Assembly: GCA_036583965.1 (NCBI GenBank)
Contig: JAZBQD010000014.1
Span: forward strand, 45,937,490-46,001,489
Reading direction: 5' to 3'
DNA length: 64,000 nucleotides
Origin: Prunella strophiata
Lineage: Eukaryota > Chordata > Aves > Passeriformes > Prunellidae
Position 1 is the stretch's first letter. The number at the start of each line of letters is the position of its first letter. Positions 1 to 9,479 of this stretch are shown in pieces. The position numbers and the translations under genes are program-made. A model generated the notes under the pieces. The model made no database searches. It was given only the letters and a program-made list of their open reading frames with translations, and was not told the DNA's origin.

Positions 1-944
1 CTAGGTAGTCTTACACAGTTTTTTTGAGAACCTTTAGCTTGAGAAAATTACTACAACCTTTATCTAAGTGATTCATCACACAAAGTTGAAAAAACACTCC
101 TGTTAAGGTTTGTTCTGTTAATTGTTCTGTTAATTCTTGCCAAAAACCCTAAGTCCATTTCCTTTCTCCTTCTTCTTATGAATAAAAGGCATAAAAATAA
201 AGTTCAGCTATTTCTGCTGCATAAGTTAAACCTAAAATTTATTTAGAAATACCATTACTCTCCATCAACAACTTTTATATTCCAAGTACTCTGAAAAATC
301 ACAATTTGATAAATCTGCTCTTTTTACTTCACATTCGCTCACTTCATAAGCTCACTAAAAGGGCATTAATTTATTGTTTGTCTTGGCTTTCTGTCTGAAA
401 AGGAAGAAAAGCAGGGTAATTTTGAACATGCAATAACAGCAGCAGTGAAGAAAAATATTGCCAAAAAGAGAAACAACTGCTGTAACAACCAGAGGGAAAT
501 ATGAATAAGTAAAAGAAAAACAAGGGAAAAAAGATCATAGAAAGAGCTCCTGTTTCTACAAGAGACAAAAAAGACTTGGTAGGAACATTATAGAGAGCTA
601 TACTGACAGTATGTTTTCACAATTTTCCATCAGACACCAGTATATAGAGCTTTCATTTCTGCAGTCAAAAAACCTAATTGAACAAACAGCAATTCAGGTG
701 TATCTTTGGTCCTGGTATCTGATAAGTTCTGCTGAAGTATATTATTATCATTCATGTGACTACAAGAGACATGCTAATAACACTAAAATAAGATTTCAAG
801 GTATTAGTAAAATAATTAAAAAACAAACTGAATGTTTTGGGGTTTTTTTCTGAAATATATACTTCAACTAAACCAGAGCATCTAAACAACAGTGCACCTT
901 TTGAGATGACATCAAATCAAAGCAATATTATTCAGGGTACTTAC
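1..944 (-). other. DOCK4: DOCK4 intron 5, 3' part runs off the window
   Basis: Minus-strand intron sequence downstream of the exon 5 donor. I looked for the next DOCK4 exon (expected peptide RNEGDLFHRLWH...) and did not find it. The DNA is AT-rich with no recognisable repeat. Confidence 0.8.
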
Positions 945-1041
945 CACATAGAGTTGTTTCCACATTGTTCCCCAGTCTCTTAGAGTTGATGTCATTTCTG
1001 TAATAACAGAATCTTCTGTTGGAATAACCATTTCAAATTGT
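945..1041 (-). CDS. DOCK4: DOCK4 coding exon 5 (helical segment after SH3)
   Basis: This 97-base exon starts with A, completing the Gly codon left open by exon 4, then encodes QFEMVIPTEDSVITEMTSTL followed by RDWGTMWKQLYV, and ends on a codon boundary. The acceptor ends TGTTACAG and the donor reads GTAAGT. The peptide is, as far as I recall, identical to human DOCK4 at about residues 74-105. DOCK3 differs at many of these positions, which makes DOCK4 the firm assignment. In the related DOCK1/DOCK2 proteins the SH3 and the helices just after it contact ELMO, so this segment is probably part of the ELMO-binding and autoinhibitory module. The following exon, expected to continue RNEGDLFHRLWH, is not found between 1 and 944 and lies outside the window. 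Confidence 0.95.
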
Positions 1042-2708
1042 CTGTAACATGCAGAAGAACACATGATATGGCACAAGCATTACTAATCCCATTGCAGTTA
1101 CTAATATGTAGACTTCCTACTGCCAACAGTGATGTCTGTCAACCTACATGAGTGCTCCTTCAGACCACGACACTTTTTATTTGTAGATTTATTGAATCCC
1201 CATGGAAAAACTTTGAGTGAAAATAGTTTAATCCCCATGCAAAGTCTTGGCCCAAGAGAAGTCAAGGTGAGCTTCTTTTACTATGAGATAAGCATATAAA
1301 AACCAACTTTCACAGCAGAATAAATCCCATAGTTTCCAAAGGGATCTTGACACTTCAGCTTTTCATGCCTGGATTACTTTTTTCATGATATCTTGATATC
1401 TTGTCTCTCTTACTAAATTAACATAACAATGTGACAGCTCTTGGCCATGATGTGCAGCAGGGAACATGGCCTGAATGGGAAACTAACTAACTAAGGAAAT
1501 AGATGCAACAAAGATTGAAATCTGTGCAAATACTGTCATGGCGTCCACTAACAAAAATTATTCTGCCTTTAAACTTTATTTTATTGTGATGGCTTACAAT
1601 TTTGTTTCACTGAACCTTCAGTTTTAGCTACAACTTTAAAAGGGGAAAAGGATCCTAGGGCATGAAAAACCACATGTGGCTGTAACTTCATAGTGGACAA
1701 CAGGGAGTTTAAGAGTAATGTGGGGACATTTTCATCTGTGAGAATGAAACTTGTTTTAATATTATTACAGTCTTCATCATTATTTCTGCCCATCATGAAT
1801 AATGGATCTCCAACACACCATTTATGTTCCCAAAACAAAGGTTACTTCATATTCAGACATCCATCTATTATAAGAAATGTCCTTACCTAAACAATTTTTA
1901 AACTGTTTTGTATCAGTTCTCTACTAATAAAAGCCAAATAAGGATACAATATGAACAATTACAAATTAAGGTAAAACTGTGAAAAAAACTGTTAAGATCA
2001 CTGACAATTTTTTAAATTTTTAAATTTTTAAAAGTTATACCATCAAGGTATCAAGTTTTATACACCAAAAAAAAAAAAAAAAAAAAAAAATCAGTGTTTT
2101 TTTAAGTCAGACAACTTGAATTCCAAAACAAAATTTAAAACCTAACATTAACAAATGACTGTTTTTCATCAGCTCTTCTAAATGTGAAAAAACATCAGCT
2201 ATTGTCAAAAATAAATACTGGCTCTCCATCATCTGAAGAAAAGGAAAAAGTTTCTCTATTCATTTACAGGTTTAGCAAAATTTTTTGGAATTAAGCTGAT
2301 ATGTTCTTTTACACTTTTTTTGTAAAATGGCAACTGGTAGAGCTACTGCCCTCAAAGAAAACAGCTGATCTTAAACAGCAGGTTAAAAGACAGCTTATGT
2401 ACAGAATAATTTCTTCAAATTAAGGCAATGCTATTTTCAAGCCAAACTTAATATAATTGTTTCCATTTTTCTCTAGACAATACAGAATGATATTCCCAGT
2501 TACATCCAGTGTCTTTTCTGGATACAGCATTCCAATTTTTTGACCATGCAGGAGTATCAGTTTAGCTAAAGACAGCCATTTCAAGTCCTCTGGCAGTAAG
2601 CTGAAGATATCATAACATAACTAAATTATTTAATTTATAAGCAAAAGATTTTTGGTACAAGTAACTGACCATGTTTAAATATTTGAAATCAGAACATTTC
2701 ACACATAC
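1042..2708 (-). other. DOCK4: DOCK4 intron 4
   Basis: A 1,667-base intron bounded by GT at its exon 4 end (2707-2708) and AG at its exon 5 end (1042-1043). It contains a 24-A tract at 2067-2090 preceded by a short iterated AAATTTTT stretch near 2010-2035. No other feature is seen. Confidence 0.85.
2067..2090 (+). repeat. Poly(A) tract, 24 bases
   Basis: An uninterrupted A run within DOCK4 intron 4 (T run in the transcript). Confidence 0.9.
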
Positions 2709-2764
2709 CCTTTGTTCTTAACACATGCATTCTTCAAGTGAATGTAGTTAGATGGAAATATGCC
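2709..2764 (-). CDS. DOCK4: DOCK4 coding exon 4 (end of SH3 domain)
   Basis: This 56-base exon encodes GIFPSNYIHLKNACVKNKG on the minus strand. The acceptor ends ATTTTTCAG and the donor reads GTATGT. GxFPxxYI is the classic last-strand SH3 motif, whose Pro and Tyr line the peptide-binding groove, so this exon closes the SH3 domain. It starts on a codon boundary and ends with two bases of a Gly codon (phase 0 to 2), completed by the first base of the next exon. The intron from exon 3 is 2,323 bases. SNYI here corresponds to SSYV in human DOCK4 as I remember it, a conservative change. Skipping exons 4 and 5 together (153 bases) would preserve frame; skipping either alone would not. Confidence 0.95.
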
Positions 2765-5087
2765 CTGAAAAATAAAAAAGTCCCCTTACATGAGTTTGGC
2801 ATTCCATTTAGTATCATTTAATGTGCAAATGCATTCTGAATTCAAAGTCCTCCAAATAATTAAAAAAAAAAAAAAAACAAACCACAAGGAAAGAATGCAA
2901 TAAATACTCAGTATAGCTCTGTCAGAAACTAAAATGCCATATTCAGTAGAGTTTAAAATCTTCAACACTTCAGAAAATTAGAAGATAAAAACATGTAGAA
3001 CATGCAGAAGATTGTTTGAGTCCTCCCTTAAGGAAGACTGTTTTATTCCTTATTTCTACCTTGATAAGAAACAGACCAGCTGTGGGGGATACTGTCTTAT
3101 CAACCACATCTTAAAAATAAGGACTTTCAGACAGGGATTTTTAAAATTAAGCAGAATAAATGAAGTTAGCAATATTCAATAAAAATAAAATCAAGTAAAT
3201 AAAGAAAATCAAAATGGAGTCTAATTTGCTGGCTACTCTGCCTGCAGTGCACAGGAAAGTTGTGGCAGATGTCTATCACAGAGCCTGTGTCTGCCAGGAG
3301 CAGCCCTTTCCCAGCTGTTTAGGCTCCCCACCATTCTGGTGAACACTCAGCATTGCTGCAACAGCCCCATTGCTCTTGCAGCACACTGGCCTGCACAAAT
3401 CAGAATGAGCAAAATGAAGCAAGCTCCAAGCCTCTGGCTGGGAAGATAACACACTACAGCTCATGCAGTGAGAGAAAATACATATATGGTCTCTTCATAA
3501 TAAGCACAGCTGCATACAGCTTTTCTTTGTGATGATGGTGTCCCATTTTCTTTTCACACAATCATTAGACCTTCAACAAAACCAACTCTACTGTGTAGAG
3601 GCAACTACCCTTTTAAATGCTCCTACTCCTCTGTAATGCAAAGCAGTTCAGGGGAGCATCTCCCAAGGACAGCAGGACATACAGCCCTGCAGGTGCAACA
3701 AGGTGTCAGGGATGCAGATGCAGCCTTGCTGCACACCAGCTGCCACAGATTACTTCTTCCAGTGTCCCAAGCTGGCAGAATAACAAGGGAAGAATCTTGA
3801 CAGAGCAACACCAATAACAAGAGGAGGTACAAGGTGCTCTTATGATTTTACTTTTGGAGAGACTCCCTTCAAAAATCCAATTCAGAAAACTGTTTGCATT
3901 CACACTAGGAAAACAGAGAATATATATCTCGTCTCTTCACACATCAAGTCATGTTTAGAAAACCTATTCATAACTTTCATCACACATTTGACAGACCACA
4001 AAGCAAGACTGACAGCAAGCATGTGGTGAGAATTGCAACAAAAGACATAGAAGATGCAATAACAAACCACAACTGCTCATGTCTGATAAATCAAACTGTA
4101 ATATACATCAATAAGGTCAAAGTAGTAAATATGAAATTTGACTCTGTGGCTAAATTTATTGTTCAAATTGACCTTCCATATAAAGAAAGGAAATTTATGT
4201 GATTAGAGACCACAGACCTTGGCACAAAAGGCCAATGACTTGATATGAGCCCCTAGAAACTTTCCAAAATTATTGTGTATGTGCCTTTTTTGCAGCTGAA
4301 GAATCTTGGAATTTAGGACAGAAAAAAGAAGAGCAAAGCTTACAATGCAGGTTAAAGGATCAACAGATAATTTAGGATCTTTCTTTCCCATGAAAAACAA
4401 AATCTGCACAATCCCAGAGGCAAGACAACAGGAGAGGTTAAGAAAATAGAAAGACAAATAAGACAAGTAAAGCTTAAACATAAAACACAAACAGACACTG
4501 AAATATAAATTTCAGTAACTTTTAATGTCTGAACGCAGAAGAAATAAATCAGTGAGGTCTGGTTTAGAATACTATGCTACTATGGAAACCAAGGACTACA
4601 CATCAAAGAAAACCAAAATGAGCCATATATTTTACATGGCAACACATATGTTTTATTCAATTGATACTCTGCATGTGGCTCCTATAAACTAGCTGTCTCC
4701 ACTGACTGCTCTAAATTCCTAGCATCAAGAAAAACAGGCACAGTTTAACCAACTTTTCCAACAGTGTTTACAATTTTTATTCTCAGTAGTCTTTTCCCTT
4801 CAACTTAGCCTCCTCTGAGTAGAAAATCTAAAATTTGGAAATGAAAGAAAATTCATCACAGCCCTGGATTTGTAAAGTGTATTATCCTAATACACAGAAG
4901 CATTTCAGAAGGGTAATCCATGTCCAAATCTAATTAAAGTAGTACCAATAATATACTTAACACCTTAACACTAAGCTATGCTTTTTATTTTAAGAGTAAA
5001 TATCATACACTTACAAGCAGATTATTAACTTTTAAAAAGTAAATATATATTTTTGCCTAAGAATGCAAAACTGTAATTGACCTTTAC
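2765..5087 (-). other. DOCK4: DOCK4 intron 3
   Basis: A 2,323-base intron with GT donor at 5086-5087 and AG acceptor at 2765-2766. The stretch 3240-3830 is less AT-rich than its surroundings and holds several short open frames on both strands, none resembling a known protein. It may be an old repeat that I cannot name. Confidence 0.85.
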
Positions 5088-5128
5088 CTTAAGATTGGGG
5101 TTTTTTAAGGCAAATCCTCTGTACCACC
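5088..5128 (-). CDS. DOCK4: DOCK4 coding exon 3 (41-base microexon, SH3 core)
   Basis: This very short exon encodes WYRGFALKNPNLK. On the minus strand the acceptor ends CTTCACAG and the donor reads GTAAAG. The two leading bases GG combine with the last G of the preceding exon to give Gly, so the joined protein reads CDGWYRGF. The Trp is the conserved SH3 ligand-binding tryptophan found in nearly all SH3 domains. The exon ends on a whole codon (phase 1 to 0). It is 986 bases downstream of exon 2 in the transcript. Because 41 is not a multiple of three, skipping it alone would shift the frame. Human DOCK4 has Ile rather than Leu before the final Lys, from memory. Confidence 0.95.
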
Positions 5129-6114
5129 CTGTGAAGAAAGCACATTTTGCTTTTTAAAGAGTGCAAATTATTTACATATGTAAAACAGATTTCATCTTTC
5201 GCTTTTGGACAGATATAACAATTCCACAGTGCTGTCAGACTATATTAATTTAAAAGATTTTCCATACAGTGAAAGGTATTTCATTTAAACCAGTTCATAT
5301 GTGGATGACTTTATTCACACAATTTCAGGAATTACTCTTTAAACCTAAATTATTCTAACAATGTAACCTAGGTAAATTCTGCATTGGACACCACAATGGT
5401 CAAAACAGAAATAGTTTCTTAGTAACTCAAAACATTTACAAATAATTTCTGGACTTGAGGTTCTACATCTATCAACCACAATGCTGTACAAAACTCATAA
5501 TATACCTGATTCAACAGATTAGATCCTATGCCTTCTAAAAAAACAATTTCTTACAAGGTTAACCATATATAATCCTGATATGAGATTACAAAAAAAAAAA
5601 AAAACCCTATATGATCCCAAATGATATAAAAAATCATTGTGTTGATTTTTAGATGTTAGGGAGGCAGATTATGAAAAGAAAATGCAACTTTATTTCTCTG
5701 ACATTAGCAACAGACATTTGCTAAAATTGTATTTGCATTCTCTAACACAAAACAGGAGAATGCTTACACTGCTTTAAGATCTTAAGTTGTGACTTTGAAT
5801 TAATTTGAAAATGTCTTGGTGGCAGACAGGTTTCCCTCAGAAATACCAAGAAAGCAGAAGGATCATGAGAGATTTCCTTTCTGTTATAACTCTAATCCTC
5901 CGTAAATGTTTATTAAACAGAGAGATTAAATAAAAATTAATTATTATAGAAATTAGAGCTCACTGGAACTGTGGAAAAATAAATTAAGAGGCCAAAATGT
6001 ATTACGTTATTGACTTCAAAAATGTGTTACTTTAAGAAAATAAACGAATATTAATGGGGCTCAAACCATCAATACACAAAACTTAATTATCACTGGAACC
6101 ACCTGTGAACTCAC
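5129..6114 (-). other. DOCK4: DOCK4 intron 2
   Basis: A 986-base intron with GT donor at 6113-6114 and AG acceptor at 5129-5130. It is AT-rich, and no repeat family or RNA gene was recognised. Confidence 0.85.
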
Positions 6115-6198
6115 CATCACATTTCTCTAATATTTGAACGGTGTCTCCAATCTCCAGTGATAGGCCATGTGGGACTGTCCCTCGAAAACCAGCAATTA
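6115..6198 (-). CDS. DOCK4: DOCK4 coding exon 2 (SH3 domain, first part)
   Basis: Read on the minus strand, this 84-base exon has a pyrimidine-rich acceptor ending TTTTTCAG and a donor GTGAGT. It begins with two bases completing a codon and ends with one base of the next (phase 1 to 1). It encodes IAGFRGTVPHGLSLEIGD followed by TVQILEKCD, which matches residues of about 14-40 of vertebrate DOCK4, the first strands of the N-terminal SH3 domain. DOCK4 is a large cytoplasmic DOCK-B guanine nucleotide exchange factor reported to act on Rac and Rap1 with ELMO partners. DOCK3 is the closest alternative, but the wording here (FRGTVP, LSLEIGD) fits my recollection of DOCK4 better. From memory, human has Ser and Tyr where this bird has Gly (AGF) and His (PHG). 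The exon is symmetric, so skipping it would keep the frame but remove 28 codons of SH3 core. Confidence 0.95.
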
Positions 6199-8984
6199 CT
6201 GAAAAACATAATATGCTTCAATTATCCATAACATTAAAATATAAATTATTCCTATTGTTAACAAAATAGTATATTACTATGAGAAGTTACTTGTTAGAAC
6301 AAACAGCCTCACTCAAATTTCATAAGCTGTGAAAAAAGTCAAAAGAAAGAATAATTAAGCCACTTTTATGAGCAGAAAATTCAAAACACAGGACTCAGAA
6401 ATAAACCTAAACACAGCTTTATGATACATGAATGTAAAGCTTGTACTGGAGAACACTATTAGCTAGCATAAGTACCCCGAAGGACAGAAAGTGTTTTATT
6501 CCAAATGCTTACACTAACACGCATCAGACCTCAGAATTTTGCGAGCTGAAAGTGCCAATATGTGCCAATATTTTTGTTGCCATCCATACCACTCACACAC
6601 CATGAAAAGAAAACCTTATTTCACATTTGCTTAATGGATGCTATAGACCCAGCACTCCATATAATCCCAGATGTGAGGAAATGGTTGGGGGGTGGAGACC
6701 ACTAAAGCATGTTGTTCACTCCAATACATCAAGTGCACACTAAGCTTCCCCTGCAGCTTCACCAAAGCCATTGAAGGGAGGTCATGAGCTCAGGCTGGGA
6801 CAAGAACTACAGAAATGGAGCTGGAGATAATACATGCTTCAGAAACAAAACACCCACCAGAGCAGTGATGTTCCCAAATACATACAATGGCCAAATATTA
6901 AGTTTTATATTGTTAGTTCTAAAACAATAGACAGCTATTTTTTCACTGAGAACCAAAACAGAATACCCAAAAGCCACTCAAAGAGCTCACTCCTAAAAAT
7001 GCTAAAAATCCATTAACACGCTACTTAGCAATTCAGCTATGCAATCCTGTTCTTAAGGTACTTGAAATGCTGAATTAAAATATTGTCTAATTCAGGCCAT
7101 GAGACCAAGCAATAGTGCTTTTGATTCTCTGTATTGTAGTCTTCTTTCAGAGTTGAATTTTGAAGTGGAAAAGAAAAACAGCCTATCCACGAGGGCACGA
7201 TGCACAAAAAGACTTTGCAGCCTGACAGCAGTCTTATTGCTGTCAAATATCTACCTATCTAGACAGGAAATCCCAAATCTCATAGGAAAGAAAGAAGCCC
7301 CACTAACTGAGAGGCATGACAAGAAAACTTCACATATAAAAGCCAAAAGGATATTCATATATGCAAGGACATATATACGCTCTTGCCTGCTGTTGGAGGT
7401 CTACCCTGCCACAAGCAGACACTACACTCAAACTCAACATAACCTGTCATCCACCATCTGTGCCTGCCACATTGTTCATCAAAGGCAGCAGGAGAGATTA
7501 GCTGTCAGCACCACAGAAACTGAAAATTCATTTGTGAATCTTCGGAAGAAAGTTCCAGATTTTAAGAGTAAACCAACAGGATATGGTTTATGCTATAGGA
7601 TGGCACATTTAAAAATGCACAAAAAGTACTTCTTTGCCAAATCCTTCTTCAGAATATGAAGACTTCAAAACTCATTGTATTCACTCATCATTTCACTCGT
7701 GAGAAAATCATCACTGTGCTTAACCCACAGTCTTTACGCCTGAAAAAGTCCTGTGAGATTATATCCCTAAAAGTTTGGACAGTCCCTAAAAGTTTGATAC
7801 AACATGAGATCAGTATTTATAGTATTGATCCTATTCATGAATGTGTATTGAGTTTGTTTATTTGTCTTCATGCTACTCCATTTGTCTTGGTGCTACTCTC
7901 ACTCTTCAAGTTTTTTACACTGAACTGAATACTGTAAGATATGCAGCATGAAATAAAAAGCTACTTTGGTTCCACACCACGATCAAGTGCACCATTTTTC
8001 AAGTAGCTTAGTAGCAAGACAGCATTAGTACAGTGAGAAAGTTTGTCTAAGAGTTGAAAAAACAAAGACTTTTTCAGTTAATTATTTTACAAAGATCTGA
8101 AAATTAAAACAGTTTATTAACTATGAAGAAATAAAAATAAGAAGCAAAATCCCTGAATATCAATGCAATGTACATCTAAATTCTGCTCTGGAACTGGAAT
8201 GACAGAAGTCACTCTGGTCACCTTTCTAGTTTGAAAGAAGAAAAATTTAAATATGAAGCCTGCCAAAATATCATGTACAGCAACTAAAATAAAATTAAGG
8301 AATTAACTGAAGAAGTATGCAAAACCAACCAAACCCTCATCTGTTATTACAGTTATGAGATGTCTTATTTTTAAACTCCATGAAATAAAAAAAAAGACAG
8401 TAATTTTCTCCTTAAGAGCCAATATATCCTGCCACATTGTTATGATTTGACTTTTCTGTGACATTCAGTTTTTATTACTTAGATACTAGAGATTTTAAAG
8501 ATCTTTTTCTTTTTCTCTTATATTTTTTTTTTTTTTTAAGTTTAAAAAAAACTTTCAGGACAAAACGAGATTGAAATCTGACATGGTGTAGAAAATAGCT
8601 AGAAATCATTTTAGAGCATGTATAGAAGAACAAAATTATACCCTGAAATATCTTCTAGAAAGGTGGCCTGCAGAGTACCAGAAAAAGAAAGAGAGAAATG
8701 AGGGCATCATCTTTACCTCTAAGCACATTCACCTGATACACTTGAAAAACTCCCTGGATTCCTGTGGTGTAAGGTCAGGCTCAAAACAGGTAGCTTGTGG
8801 TGTTTAGCAGTGTCAATCAAAGTAAAATAAAGATCATTGCAGAGCAGCAGAGGATTTAATGTAAAGCACAGGAATCCACAGATAAACTTACCTCACAAAT
8901 GTTGACTCAGCTAACTTTGTAATAATCAAATCATGCTACTGAACTGGGACCCAGACAGAAGGTGGCCATCATAAGAACTGTTGT
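6199..8984. other. Intron 1 segment, mostly unique, small tandem duplications
   Basis: No gene on either strand is supported. There is a 10-base tandem repeat at 6552-6571 (GTGCCAATAT twice), a 13-base motif repeated 19 bases apart (7765 and 7784), and a 20-base tandem duplication at 7860-7899. A T15 run lies at 8523-8537. The open frame at 7099-7659 is discussed as a rejected gene. Confidence 0.6.
7860..7899. repeat. 20-base tandem duplication
   Basis: Two adjacent 20-base copies, ATTTGTCTTCATGCTACTCC and ATTTGTCTTGGTGCTACTCT, agree at 17 of 20 positions. This is typical of local replication slippage. Confidence 0.8.
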
Positions 8985-9378
8985 AACAACTGGCAACAAC
9001 AGATGAGGACTGAAAGTACTCAACTTTTCTGCCTTGGTCTTCAAGGGCAACTTCATGAGATACATCCCAGAATCCTGAGGGAATTGGCTGATGCAGTAAC
9101 AGAGATTTACAAGAGCATGTAGCAAGAGGACAATGGGGAATGGCTTCAAACTGAAGGAGGGTAGGTTTAGTTTACATAATAGAAAAAATTTCTTTACTGA
9201 GAGTGGTGAGACACTGGAACAGGTTGCCCAGAGAAGCTGTGGATGTAGATTCCTGTGAACACTTAAGATAAGGTTTTGGATGGAGCTCTGAAGCAACTTG
9301 GTCTAGTGAAAGTGTCCCTGCTCACAGCAGGGGGGTTGGAACAAGATGATTTTTAAGATCCAATCCTTCTATGAATTT
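8985..9378 (+). mobile_element. CR1 LINE fragment, internally deleted, 3' end present
   Basis: The right part (about 9095-9378) matches the CR1 3' region as I know it from birds: a GAGTGGTGAGACACTGGAACAGG-like segment, then GGTTGCCCAGAGAAGCTGTGG, a GGTCTAGTG block and a GGGGTTGGAACAAGATGAT-type terminus. The left part (about 8985-9090, CTTTTCTGCCTTGGTCTTCA and GAGGGAATTGGCTGATG) resembles a segment far upstream in CR1 ORF2. The two are therefore joined by a large internal deletion. It is non-coding, many substitutions are present, and it lies antisense to DOCK4. The left boundary is approximate. Confidence 0.8.
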
Positions 9379-9475
9379 GTAGATCTTAGTAGAACTCTAT
9401 AGCATCTGTAGATTCTATAGAACTCTATAGAATCTATTGATTCATCTGTTCTATGATTCATGTATTTTTAGTTTA
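9379..9475 (+). repeat. Degenerate CR1-type tail repeat
   Basis: This stretch repeats variants of TCTATAGAACTCTATAGAAT and TTCTATGATTCATG. CR1 elements end in short repeats of the ATTCTATGR type, so I read it as an expanded, decayed CR1 tail. A simple microsatellite seeded by that tail is equivalent. Confidence 0.6.
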
Positions 9476-9479
9476 TCTG

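Noticed and set aside
1..944. Next DOCK4 exon (RNEGDLFHRLWH...)
   Set aside because: Searched for on the minus strand and not found; it must lie beyond the left edge.
7099..7659. 186-codon open frame on the + strand as a gene
   Set aside because: No domain, no splice or promoter context, antisense within a DOCK4 intron, and a composition like random AT-rich translation. Kept only as a low-interest finding.
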